NCBI GenBank assembly: GCA_016935435.1
Contig: JAFGQZ010000023.1
Coordinates: forward strand, 18,113-82,112
Reading direction: 5' to 3'
Origin: Bacteroidales bacterium
GTDB taxonomy: Bacteria; Bacteroidota; Bacteroidia; Bacteroidales; UBA10428
DNA: 64,000 bases
Under the pieces are notes generated by a model. It ran no database searches, was not told the DNA's origin, and saw only the letters and a list, made by a program, of their open reading frames with translations. Shown here piece by piece: positions 44,101 to 52,947 of this stretch. Positions within the stretch are counted from its first letter, which is position 1; every line of letters starts with the position of its first letter. The translations under genes and the position numbers were made by a program.

Positions 44101-45465
44101 ATGATACTATTGAGCCTGGTACTTTCTGTACATTTCATTTTTATTGCAGCGTTACTTTTGTTCAGGAAGTACAGCCCGCAATCGGTTTTACTAATACTTG
44201 GGGCTATAATGTTGGTAATTGCCGTGCCCCTGGGCATCGATCCATCGATAAATTCTTTGAGGCCTCAATACGGGCTGTTAAGCATTTTTAACCTTATGAA
44301 CGAAAGTTTTTTATTGCGGCTTTCTGGCTCAGGGTTTATGATAATGGTTGTGGGCGGTTTTGTGGCATACATGAACCATATTGGGGCAAGCGATGCTTTG
44401 GTTTATGTTTCGTTGCAGCCTTTGTCGATATTTAAGAAGTTTCCGTATTTCGCTTCAATAATGGTAATACCAATCGGGCAATTATTGTTTATGTGCATTC
44501 CTTCAGCAACAGGCCTCGGGCTTTTGCTTGTAGTTTCTATTATGCCTGTGCTTTTAGGCCTTGGTGTTAGCAGGTTGTCGGCGGTTTCGGTTATTACCGC
44601 CTGCACTGTTTTCGACCTCGGGCCTGCCTCGGCCAACACAAACAGGGCATCGGAATTGCTTGAAAAAGATATCCTGAATTATTTCATTCACGATCAATTG
44701 CCGCTAACAATTCCCTTAACAATTATCATGATGGTGCTGTACTATTTTTTCAACCGGTATTTCGACAAAAAAGAAGGCCATGTCCCTGTTCCCTACCAGG
44801 AAAATGAAATAGAATTAAAAGTCCCGGTTTTCTATTCAATACTCCCGCTATTGCCACTTGTAATCCTTTTGTTGTTCTCTTCTGTTTTTGCAGTTAAGGA
44901 GCTTCCTGTTAGTATAGATACAACAACAGCTATGCTCATCACCCTTTTTATTGCCCTGGTGTTTGAATTTGTAAGAACCCGGAAGCTGAAAGATTCCATA
45001 TCATCTTTAAATGTTTTTTGGACGGGTATGGGCAAAATTTTTGTTTCGGTGGTTTCTTTGGTAATTGCTGCCGAAATATTTGCAAAAGGGCTGATTAGCC
45101 TTGGTTTTATAAGTTCGCTGGTATATATTGGCCAGCACATAGGTTTGCAGGCCTCAAGCATTGTTCTGGTTTTTACCGGTTTAATATTTGCCACAGCCGT
45201 TCTTACAGGAAGTGGCAGCGCCACTTTTTTCTCGTTTGCACCTTTGGCGGTAAATATAGCAAACAATTATGGAATGGAAAGCCTGAAGCTGATATTGCCA
45301 ATGCAAATGGCTTCGGGTATGGGAAGGGCATCTTCGCCCATTTCGGGGGTTGTGGTTGCCTCGTCGGATATTGCTAAAGTACAAGCACTTAGTTTGGCCA
45401 AACGTAATGCATTTCCACTGGTTTCGCTGCTAATAATTATGCTTGTGTTCTTTAGCCTTTTTTAA
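44101..45465 (+). CDS. dcuC: Anaerobic C4-dicarboxylate transporter DcuC
   Basis: 454 residues and about 11-12 membrane helices, close to the 461 residues of E. coli DcuC. Characteristic conserved stretches are FMIMVVGGFVAYMNHIGASD, PSATGLGLLLVVSIMPV, TAVLTGSGSATFFSFAPLA and ASGMGRASSPISGVVVA. DcuC exports succinate formed by fermentation or exchanges it for fumarate. The organism could thus ferment sugars released by the nearby hydrolases to succinate. The gene is coupled to the tethered regulator six bases upstream and followed by a terminator. Confidence 0.88.
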   Translation: MILLSLVLSVHFIFIAALLLFRKYSPQSVLLILGAIMLVIAVPLGIDPSINSLRPQYGLLSIFNLMNESFLLRLSGSGFMIMVVGGFVAYMNHIGASDALVYVSLQPLSIFKKFPYFASIMVIPIGQLLFMCIPSATGLGLLLVVSIMPVLLGLGVSRLSAVSVITACTVFDLGPASANTNRASELLEKDILNYFIHDQLPLTIPLTIIMMVLYYFFNRYFDKKEGHVPVPYQENEIELKVPVFYSILPLLPLVILLLFSSVFAVKELPVSIDTTTAMLITLFIALVFEFVRTRKLKDSISSLNVFWTGMGKIFVSVVSLVIAAEIFAKGLISLGFISSLVYIGQHIGLQASSIVLVFTGLIFATAVLTGSGSATFFSFAPLAVNIANNYGMESLKLILPMQMASGMGRASSPISGVVVASSDIAKVQALSLAKRNAFPLVSLLIIMLVFFSLF

Positions 45466-45474
45466 AACAAAAAT

Positions 45475-45520
45475 GGGCAGCCGGGTTTCCGGAAAATTTA
45501 TTGGAAACACGCTGCCCTTT
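45475..45520. terminator. Bidirectional terminator between dcuC and the SGNH/T9SS gene
   Basis: GGGCAGC (45475-45481) pairs with GCTGCCC (45511-45517) and an inner GTTTCC/GGAAAC stem lies inside. T's follow on the plus strand, and A's before it give T's on the minus strand, so it can serve both converging genes. Confidence 0.72.
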
Positions 45521-45552
45521 CAATAACCTGAGTTTTTTTGCTTGTAAATATT

Positions 45553-47505
45553 TTAATTTCTGATAAATACCTGCGTTGTAATGCTATTCCCTGAAACTAT
45601 CTGAATAGTGTACATGCCAGACTTTAAATGTCCGATATTAACAGCATTGTTGCCTTTACCTGCATCCTGCCTGATAAGCGTTCTGCCTGAAAAATCAAAT
45701 ATGCGTATTTCTGCACCATCCATTGCATTTTCAATGTTTATATACAGTATTTTATCGGCCGGGTTGGGATAAGAAATGAAATCAATTACACCGGTATCGT
45801 CGACAGAGTTTACCACCGGGGCCTTTTTAACGGTAAAATTAACCCTTGCTGCGTTTACATAACCTTCGGAATTGGTTGCCGTTACAATAATATTATTGGC
45901 ACCAACAAAAGTCGAGCTCATTTCTGTCTCAAAAGGGGCTTCTGTATCGGTGTGCTTAAGTTCGCCATTAAGGAAGAATGAAACTTCTGTTATGGCGCCA
46001 ATTGTTGCAGCAGCCTCAACGCGTGCCGTAAACACTTCCGACTCTGTAAATTTATTGGTATCGACAGGCGAAAGAATGCTTATGTCAACAGAATCGGTAT
46101 TGTATATTTTATAATTGTTCCAATTTTGTAACGAATCGAAAACAATAAGTTTCGCAGCCTCACGAATAATTTTTGCATTGTTGCTGTCGATTGAGAAATT
46201 ATAGGTACATTTTGCCGGGTCTTTTTTAAACAGCACACTGTAAAAACAACATGCAGCAGCGTATGAACCGGCAGCCGACGGATGGCTTGCATCAGCATCG
46301 TATAGTTCAATCGACGGGAAATTGTCGCGAATATAATGCCATACAGCGCCAACCGGCGAAATAAGGGCTTCGTTCTGGTCCCTCATCATCTGGTAGCGGA
46401 GGTTTAACAGGCTGTCCATTCCATTATAGGTACATACATCGGGCAGGGAGCCACAATTGTTGGCATCGCCGTTTTTTCTCCCCCAGGTCATATAAAACAT
46501 GGTTTGACCACACGGGCTGTATATGCGGCGGATACTGTCGAGCAACGATGCATATTTAAAGGTTTGCCTTTCAACGGTTTCAATTGCCAGTGCAGGGCGC
46601 TGGCTCTGGTCTTGTAAAACTACATAATCGTAAAACCTTGCTTTAAGGGCACTTAACGAAGCAGCATTTGAAAAATGTCCTTCGAGCGAATGTCCGCCGG
46701 GGGTGTTTTGGTAATGGATAAGCTTATCGCCGGTTGAGCCGGCCAGCATGTCAATTATTACCGGAAGATCGAAATAATAAGTATAACTGTTGCCAAGGAA
46801 CAAGGCTGTAACGGTATCGTAAGTATATTCAACAGGTTCTTCGACAACAATTCCGGCGCATTCGCAAAGGTGTTTTCCAATATCAGAAATATCGTTTTGC
46901 GTTTTTACAATCCATTCCGAGTCGTCAGCGTTTGACCCAGCCGATAATTCCCAATTTGTATTTGGCCCGCACACCGTTGGCTTTCTTACTATAGTTGCGT
47001 TCTGTGTGCCATTGGCAACTCCTGCCACACTCCAGTAATCGCCCGGATCCATAGTTGGGCTTCCAATAATATCGATTATTATATAATTCCCCGAACCATC
47101 GTCTTTTGCCAGGGCAATGGCATCGTCGCCACTAATGTTTAGGTATGTGCAGGTTTGCGACGAATATGGCTCAATCGTTATTGGGTTCGATTCTGTATTA
47201 GGCCTGGTAATAACGTATGTTTGGCCATGCGCCAGTTTACCGTTAAGGTTAACAGGCGTTACTGGGGTGCCCGCATTGTTGTTCCACCCGTTGGCATTAA
47301 AAGAACGCCATAGCTGGTATTTGCTTAAATCAACCGAGTCGCCTGTGCCATTGTATATTTTGATATAATGGTTGAAAATTTGCGGATTCGATACCGTATG
47401 GTTGTATTCGCAATACTCCGATATAAAAAGCTCCGGGGCTTTATCCTGGCTAAAGGAAACGGCGTAAAATACAAGCAAAAGAAGACTTAGTAAGTTTTTT
47501 TTCAT
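45553..47505 (-). CDS. T9SS-secreted protein with lamin-tail, SGNH/DUF4886-type and Ig-like domains
   Basis: 650 residues from the ATG at 47505 (MKKNLLSLLLLVFYAVSFSQ); the in-frame ATG ten codons upstream is not a good signal start. A lamin-tail (LTD) domain spans about residues 22-215 (LFISEYCEYNHTVSNPQIFNHYIKIYNG, given in parts; LSKYQLWRSFN). An SGNH-like DUF4886 domain follows (about 235-435), with TALFLGNSYTYYFDL (the GNS block), YDYVVLQDQSQRPAL and YDADASHPSAAGSYAA (the Asp-x-x-His block). An Ig-like domain (about 470-560) and a T9SS type A tail end it. SGNH proteins are often carbohydrate esterases. It is divergent from the hybrid kinase gene. Confidence 0.82.
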   Translation of the reverse strand: MKKNLLSLLLLVFYAVSFSQDKAPELFISEYCEYNHTVSNPQIFNHYIKIYNGTGDSVDLSKYQLWRSFNANGWNNNAGTPVTPVNLNGKLAHGQTYVITRPNTESNPITIEPYSSQTCTYLNISGDDAIALAKDDGSGNYIIIDIIGSPTMDPGDYWSVAGVANGTQNATIVRKPTVCGPNTNWELSAGSNADDSEWIVKTQNDISDIGKHLCECAGIVVEEPVEYTYDTVTALFLGNSYTYYFDLPVIIDMLAGSTGDKLIHYQNTPGGHSLEGHFSNAASLSALKARFYDYVVLQDQSQRPALAIETVERQTFKYASLLDSIRRIYSPCGQTMFYMTWGRKNGDANNCGSLPDVCTYNGMDSLLNLRYQMMRDQNEALISPVGAVWHYIRDNFPSIELYDADASHPSAAGSYAAACCFYSVLFKKDPAKCTYNFSIDSNNAKIIREAAKLIVFDSLQNWNNYKIYNTDSVDISILSPVDTNKFTESEVFTARVEAAATIGAITEVSFFLNGELKHTDTEAPFETEMSSTFVGANNIIVTATNSEGYVNAARVNFTVKKAPVVNSVDDTGVIDFISYPNPADKILYINIENAMDGAEIRIFDFSGRTLIRQDAGKGNNAVNIGHLKSGMYTIQIVSGNSITTQVFIRN

Positions 47506-47581
47506 AGAGATATTTTTTTTGGTTAACACCCCCAAAATATTCCCATGACATAAACAAAAGCATTAACAAAAACCTTAACAA

Positions 47582-47757
47582 AATGTGAATGCAAAAAAAA
47601 CTAAAGTGTTTATTTGATATATTGTTTGGTATTTTACGTAAAACGCTATTCAACAAATAAATATAATTGTTTGCATTTTCACATTATCAGGCAATAAATT
47701 GCATGGGTTAGAACACGTTGATTTAAAAATAAAAGTTAACTTTATGTGAATGGCAAA
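47582..47757. promoter_or_regulatory. Three copies of an ATGTGAA-TGCAAA motif in a divergent promoter region
   Basis: Copies are AATGTGAATGCAAA at 47582-47595 (+), AATGTGAAAATGCAAA on the minus strand at 47670-47685, and ATGTGAATGGCAAA at 47744-47757 (+). They lie between the divergent SGNH/T9SS and hybrid kinase genes. The third copy overlaps the first possible kinase start codon and a -7-like TAACTTTA (47737-47744). Confidence 0.6.
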
Positions 47758-47788
47758 ACAAAGAAGCGTATTTTTCTCCAAATTAAAC

Positions 47789-50248
47789 ATGATAGAAAGA
47801 AAAGCCATAAAGAAATATTTAACAAATACTATTATTGTTTTTTGTTCAATATTGTTTTTTGCCTGCTCCAGGGAAAAGCCTGGTATTAAGGTAGGCATAT
47901 CGCATGCCAACATAAAACAAGATTGGGGCTCATTGTTGTTTCAGGATATTGTAAACGAACTAAGCTTATACTATGAGTACGATATCAGTCTTGTTGTTCG
48001 CGATGCGCAATTGAGTGCCCGGAAGCAAAAAAACGATTTGAAAGAAATGCTTGATGAGGGTATTGATGTACTGATACTTTTTGCCCTTGACTCAATTTCG
48101 ACAGTACCGGTTGTTGAAGAAATATATGACAGGGGCATACCCGTGGTGGTAGTTGATCGGAAAATAAATACAGAGAAATACAGCACCTTCATAACTAACG
48201 ATAATGTAAAAATTGGTTATACCGCAGGAAATTATGCAATTACACGTTTGAAAGGCAGGGGGGCTGTTATGGAAATTTGCGGCGATAAGGGCTCATCTAC
48301 AGCCACTGAACGTTCGGCAGGTTTTCGTAAGGCCCTTGAGGCTTCTCCCGGAATAAAAATTGCATCGGTTATTTATGGCGACTGGATTGAAAATGTTACC
48401 TTTCAAAAGACCGATAGCGTTTTTCAAACTGGTTTTGTGCCCGATTTAATATTTGCCCATACCGACCTTATGGCACAAAATGCATTTAAGGTATGCCAGA
48501 AGTACCAGGTTAGGCCCATAATTTTTGGTGTTGACGGCCTGCCGTTAAAAAATTCGGGTATCGATATGTTGCTGAAACGACAAATCGATGCCACCTTCAA
48601 CAACAATCCGGGCGGGGCGGTAGCTGCAAAGGCAGCCATGTTGCTGGTGAAAAAGGTAAAAGTCGATAAAACAATTATTCTAAAAACATTTCCTATCGAC
48701 TTAAACAATGCCGAATCGATAAAAGTTAGCTATGAGGCCCAATTGGAACAGTTTGCCAAGATTAAGCAGCAGCAACAGCAAATAAGCACAATGGCCGGGA
48801 AAATACATTCACAGCACCTTGCCATATACATATCGGCTGCCTTTATAGTGCTGTTGGTTATTGCTGTTTTTGCTGTACTCTATTTCTTGAAACAAAAACA
48901 GGTTTATATTTCGCTTATACAAGAGCAAAAAGTTGAAATCGAGCGACAGGTTGAAGAAAGCCGGCGATTGTCGGGGCAGCTTATGAAGAGCAACAAAATT
49001 CTTCAATCGCAGAGAGAAGAAATATTAAAAAAGAACGAATTTCTGGAAAATTATAAAAATAAGCTGGAACAGCTGGTTCAGGAACGCACCAACGATTTGC
49101 GGGCAGCATTGGCCAAAGCACAAGAATCCGATAAGCTGAAAACGGCTTTTCTTTCTAACCTTTCGCATGAGATACGTACACCGCTTAATTCTATTCTGGG
49201 TTTTACTGAATTAATGAAAAGTTCTGATTATTCCCAGTTGGCAAAAGAAAATTTCCAATCGGTTATTATCCAGAACAGTAACCAGCTATTGAATTCTATT
49301 ACCCAGATTATTGAAATTTCGAAACTAACTACCGAGGAAGTTGAAGTAAAGAAATCGGTTTGTGCTGCCCGCAGTTTTTTCGATGAGTTGCATAACGAAA
49401 CAACTGCCCATTTCAGGCAGGTTCTTGAATTTAAAGGCAATAAGGTAGAACTTTTGTTCATTGCACCTCCAGATGTAACCCTTGAAACCGATGTTCTGCG
49501 TGTTAAGCAGGTAATCAGGCATTTAATCGACAATGCACTTAAATTTACCGAGTTAGGGAATATATATATTGGCATGGAAATTATTAACGAAAACAAAGTG
49601 CAGTTTTTTGTTCGCGATACAGGAATAGGGATTAAAAAAGAAAACCAGGAAATTATTTTTGAACGCTTTGTAAAAATCGAGGACGATGTTGAAGTTTTGT
49701 ACAGGGGGCTGGGTCTTGGGCTTACAATATCAAAGCATATTGTTGAACTTCTGGAAGGTGAAATAACTGTTAAATCTGATTTGGGCAAAGGCACCGAGTT
49801 TTCTTTTGCCATACCCTGCCGTGTTGAAAAGCAAATAAACAAACAACGGGAAAACGCAACAATTAATGGTATAGCCGATTTAAATAAACTTACCATTTTG
49901 GTTGCCGAAGACGAAGACAGCAATTTTGTTTACCTCGAGGCTATGCTTAAAGCTGCCGGGGCAATTGTAAAAAGGGCCAAAAACGGCAAAGAAGCTGTGG
50001 AAATAAGTAAAAAAAGCCGTCCCGACATTATTCTTATGGACATAAAAATGCCAGTTATGGGTGGGGTTGAGGCTTTTAAGATAATTAGGGGAATTTATAC
50101 CAACCTGCCGGTAATTGCTATTACAGCCTACACTTTTGTTAACGAGAAGGAAACAATTTTAAGCAACGGGTTCAATGGATATTTGTCAAAACCCTTTGTG
50201 CCAAAAGAATTACATTCTGTATTAAAAGAGGTGCTTCAGAACCTGTAA
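47789..50248 (+). CDS. Hybrid sensor histidine kinase with sugar-binding-protein-like sensor
   Basis: 819 residues from the ATG at 47789; the ATG at 47750 lies in a repeat motif near the likely transcription start. The N-terminus (IIVFCSILFFACSREKP) is a signal with a possible lipobox. A LacI/Peripla_BP_4-like domain covers about residues 35-320 (IKVGISHANIKQDWGSLLF, VPVVVVDRKINTE, IFGVDGLP). One membrane helix (about 344-368), a coiled coil, a HisKA domain (His about 459 in SHEIRTPLNSILGF), an ATPase domain (DTGIGIKKENQ, GLGLGLTISKHIV) and a C-terminal receiver (Asp about 750 in LMDIKMPVMGG) follow. There is no DNA-binding domain, unlike Bacteroides hybrid two-component regulators, so another protein must carry the output. 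It probably senses a sugar. Confidence 0.92.
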   Translation: MIERKAIKKYLTNTIIVFCSILFFACSREKPGIKVGISHANIKQDWGSLLFQDIVNELSLYYEYDISLVVRDAQLSARKQKNDLKEMLDEGIDVLILFALDSISTVPVVEEIYDRGIPVVVVDRKINTEKYSTFITNDNVKIGYTAGNYAITRLKGRGAVMEICGDKGSSTATERSAGFRKALEASPGIKIASVIYGDWIENVTFQKTDSVFQTGFVPDLIFAHTDLMAQNAFKVCQKYQVRPIIFGVDGLPLKNSGIDMLLKRQIDATFNNNPGGAVAAKAAMLLVKKVKVDKTIILKTFPIDLNNAESIKVSYEAQLEQFAKIKQQQQQISTMAGKIHSQHLAIYISAAFIVLLVIAVFAVLYFLKQKQVYISLIQEQKVEIERQVEESRRLSGQLMKSNKILQSQREEILKKNEFLENYKNKLEQLVQERTNDLRAALAKAQESDKLKTAFLSNLSHEIRTPLNSILGFTELMKSSDYSQLAKENFQSVIIQNSNQLLNSITQIIEISKLTTEEVEVKKSVCAARSFFDELHNETTAHFRQVLEFKGNKVELLFIAPPDVTLETDVLRVKQVIRHLIDNALKFTELGNIYIGMEIINENKVQFFVRDTGIGIKKENQEIIFERFVKIEDDVEVLYRGLGLGLTISKHIVELLEGEITVKSDLGKGTEFSFAIPCRVEKQINKQRENATINGIADLNKLTILVAEDEDSNFVYLEAMLKAAGAIVKRAKNGKEAVEISKKSRPDIILMDIKMPVMGGVEAFKIIRGIYTNLPVIAITAYTFVNEKETILSNGFNGYLSKPFVPKELHSVLKEVLQNL

Positions 50249-50320
50249 TTTAAATTAAAGATAGATTTTAGCAACCTGCACATTTAAAGTTTACAAAGGT
50301 GTTTTATTTAGATTGCATTG

Positions 50321-51796
50321 TTAAACCTGTTCATTTATTTCGAGGCAGTCAAATACTTTTTGTATTGCCTCTTTGTTTTCGGAAATTACAAACAATTTGT
50401 CGTTTGGCTCCAGCATTGTAGAGCCATTTGGGGTAATATATTTGTCGTTTCTTTGTATAATAGATATCAGGGCTGTTTTAGGCAACGACAGTTCTACAAG
50501 GGGTTTGCCGATTATTTTACAATTGGGGGGCACAATAATTTCGGTTAACAACGATTTTATACTATCGGATAGTTCCATGTCGGTTTGGGTGCGTTGTTTG
50601 GCCTTTACAGGAAGGGTAAGGTGCAGCCATTTTGCCACTAAGGGCAGTGTAGTGCCCTGTATTATAACCGATGTGAGCGATATAAAAAACACGATATTAA
50701 ATATCATGTGGGCTTTTTCTGCGCCGGCTAACAGCGGATAGGTTGCAAAAACAATAGGTACTGCTCCCCGGAGACCTACCCACGAAATAAGCCAGCGGCT
50801 TCGGTTTTTAACCTTAAAGAACAATAAACTCAGAAAAACACTTGCCGGTCGTGCCACTACGATTAGGAACGCAGAAATAATGAGGCCTAAGCCTATAACG
50901 GGAATTACTTCGCTGGGATAAACCAACAGCCCCAGGGTTAGGAACAACACAATTTGCATGAGCCAGGCAAAGCTGTCGAACGATTTCAGTATTTTTTTCT
51001 TATGTATTAAATCGTGGTTGCCCAGGTAAATGGCGCAAATATACACAGCAAGAAACCCGTTGCCGCCAACAAAGTCTGTTGCAGCAAAGCTAAACATCAT
51101 AATAGCTATAACCAGCACAATATAAAGGCCTTCGTAATCGAGCTTTATGCCGTTGATAATAATTTTGCCTGTTTTCCCAAAAACAAACCCCAGTGCAGCT
51201 CCCAGTACAAGTTGTTGAAAAAATACCGGAATGGCGGTTACAATGCCCGAATGTTGGTTAACAACCAGCCCGGTAAAAACAATGGTTAGCACATAAGCCA
51301 TTGGGTCGTTGCTGCCGCTTTCGAGCTCGAGCACTGGCCTCAGGTTGCCTTTCAATGCAAGTTTTTTCGAACGCAAAATGGAAAAAACAGTTGCAGAATC
51401 GGTCGATGAAACGATAGACCCAAGCAATAGTCCCTCGTATATCGAGAAATCTGTTACGGCCCAAACAAACAAGCCTAACGAAACAGCCGTAATAAGCACT
51501 CCCAGGGTCGATAATAATACCCCCTGCCATAAAACAGGCTTAACCGAATCCCAACTGGTATCGAGCCCGCCCGAAAATAAAATAAAGTTGAGGGCAACAA
51601 TGCCAATAAACTGCGTAATTTGCGGGCTGTCGAAATAAATACCGCCAATACCTTCGGAACCGGCCAGCATGCCGACAGCCATAAAAAGTATAAGTACCGG
51701 AATGCCAAACTTCGATGATGTTTTTCCCGCCAAAAGCGAAACAAACAAAAGAATAGAACCTACAAGCAAAATGTTCTCTGAGGTAAGGCTCATCAA
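50321..51796 (-). CDS. Potassium/proton antiporter, CPA1 (CvrA/NhaP2-like) with RCK_C domain
   Basis: 491 residues and about 12 membrane helices. Conserved stretches include LEAGSNDPMAYVL-like LESGSNDPMAYVLTI, DSATVFSILR, SWVGLRGAVPIVFATYPL and GGLDTSWDSVKPVLW. The C-terminal 75 residues form a TrkA-C/RCK_C domain (CKIIGKPLVELSLPKTALISI, LEPNDKLFVISENKE), which usually regulates transport by ligand or nucleotide binding. It expels K+ (or Na+) against H+. It is slightly shorter than E. coli CvrA. No operon partner is obvious; the hybrid kinase gene ends 72 bases away on the opposite strand. Confidence 0.9.
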   Translation of the reverse strand: MMSLTSENILLVGSILLFVSLLAGKTSSKFGIPVLILFMAVGMLAGSEGIGGIYFDSPQITQFIGIVALNFILFSGGLDTSWDSVKPVLWQGVLLSTLGVLITAVSLGLFVWAVTDFSIYEGLLLGSIVSSTDSATVFSILRSKKLALKGNLRPVLELESGSNDPMAYVLTIVFTGLVVNQHSGIVTAIPVFFQQLVLGAALGFVFGKTGKIIINGIKLDYEGLYIVLVIAIMMFSFAATDFVGGNGFLAVYICAIYLGNHDLIHKKKILKSFDSFAWLMQIVLFLTLGLLVYPSEVIPVIGLGLIISAFLIVVARPASVFLSLLFFKVKNRSRWLISWVGLRGAVPIVFATYPLLAGAEKAHMIFNIVFFISLTSVIIQGTTLPLVAKWLHLTLPVKAKQRTQTDMELSDSIKSLLTEIIVPPNCKIIGKPLVELSLPKTALISIIQRNDKYITPNGSTMLEPNDKLFVISENKEAIQKVFDCLEINEQV

Positions 51797-51902
51797 ATTT
51801 TTTCCCCTAAAGATAATTAGTTTTTTCGCTTCTTTAAAGCTTCGTTTTAAAGCTAAGTTTAATGTTTAGTATATCACTAACGGCAATTAATGCAGCCAGC
51901 GC

Positions 51903-52316
51903 TTATGCATCGAAATTACCGCTTGCCTCGGGCTGATAAAGTATTTCGTCAATGCGTATTTGTTTAGTGCCTTTGGGCACTTCGTAAGCAATGGTATCGC
52001 CAGCTTTAAACCCAAGCAGGGCACTCCCCAGTGGTGAAAACACTGAAATATGCCCCTGCCTGAAATCGGCTTCTTTGGGGTACACAAGTTTAAGCTGTAT
52101 GTTTTTACCGGTATCCATATCCGTTAACTTTACAACAGAGTTCATGGTAATATATTCGGGAGAAATGTTCTTTGAATCGACTTTCTTTGCCCTTTTTATC
52201 TCGGTGTTCAGTACTTCAATATTTTTAATTTCCGGCGAGTTTTTGCCGCGTGTTGAATTAATAAGGCTGTTCAGCCTTGTAAAATCCAATTCGGTAATGA
52301 TAATTTCACCTTGCAT
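51903..52316 (-). CDS. GreA/GreB-family (Rnk-like) protein, first copy
   Basis: 137 residues from the ATG at 52316 (MQGEIIITELDFTRLNSLIN); an in-frame ATG 36 bases upstream would add a stretch without homology. A short helical N-terminal part is followed by the Gre C-terminal FKBP-like fold (ITMNSVVKLTDMDTG, LVYPKEADFRQGHISVFSPLGSALLG in overlapping parts, AYEVPKGTK, QPEASGNFDA). The N-terminus is too short for the long coiled coil of GreA, as in Rnk. Rnk-type proteins bind RNA polymerase but do not stimulate transcript cleavage. A paralogue is 86 bases upstream on the strand. Confidence 0.85.
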   Translation of the reverse strand: MQGEIIITELDFTRLNSLINSTRGKNSPEIKNIEVLNTEIKRAKKVDSKNISPEYITMNSVVKLTDMDTGKNIQLKLVYPKEADFRQGHISVFSPLGSALLGFKAGDTIAYEVPKGTKQIRIDEILYQPEASGNFDA

Positions 52317-52402
52317 AGTATTAGTTTTTAAAAAGTAAATTTCCCGTTCCAACCGATGCTTTATTTATGCACCGGCCAGTCGGAATGTTGTTGAATTAAA
52401 TG

Positions 52403-52846
52403 TTAAAGATTATAAAGCTTCTCCTTCTCGGGCTGAAATGTAATTTTTTTAATATAAGCTTTATGGTCGCCCGTGGCATCGGAATAGTAAACTACCGAAT
52501 TCTCCATTGCACCCAGGCAAGCTGTGCCAATGGGCTGATAAACCGAAATATCTTCGGGCGTGTTTGCATCGTGCGGGTAAACAATTTTAATTGTTTTTTC
52601 CTGCTTGTTCTCCATTCGTACCAAAATTTCGGAATTCATGGTTACAACATCGCCCGGAACTTCGGTCGGTTTAAATTTTTTACTGTTCGATACAATAAGG
52701 AACAAATGGTGCAGGGCATCGGGCGATACCCCCGTGTTGCCTAAATCTGCCTGAATAAGCCCCAATATCCTGTTGTAATCAGGATAAGTAATGGATTTGT
52801 TAATCCATGTATTGTTGCTTGCATATTTGAGCTGGTTCCTTGTCAT
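52403..52846 (-). CDS. GreA/GreB-family (Rnk-like) protein, second copy
   Basis: 147 residues. The C-terminal Gre fold is recognisable (VVTMNSEILVRMENKQEKTI, IVYPHDANTPEDISVYQPI, GTACLGAMENSVV) but more diverged than in the neighbour; the usual PxGxAxxG core reads QPIGTACLGA. The short N-terminal helical region (ITYPDYNRILGLIQADLG) cannot reach the polymerase active site like GreA does. Together with the gene at 51903 this is a tandem pair that probably modulates RNA polymerase or competes with true Gre factors. Confidence 0.78.
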   Translation of the reverse strand: MTRNQLKYASNNTWINKSITYPDYNRILGLIQADLGNTGVSPDALHHLFLIVSNSKKFKPTEVPGDVVTMNSEILVRMENKQEKTIKIVYPHDANTPEDISVYQPIGTACLGAMENSVVYYSDATGDHKAYIKKITFQPEKEKLYNL

Positions 52847-52947
52847 ACCTTATATTTACTTGATATTTATTAATCGTATGCGATTCTAAAAATATCGTAA
52901 CCGATGTAAATTTACAAAATATTTTTAATTTTACACAAACATTTTCA

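Noticed and set aside
47750..47788. ATG at 47750 as the start of the hybrid kinase
   Set aside because: It falls inside the third repeat word and near the likely transcription start; the ATG at 47789 directly precedes the signal-like N-terminus.
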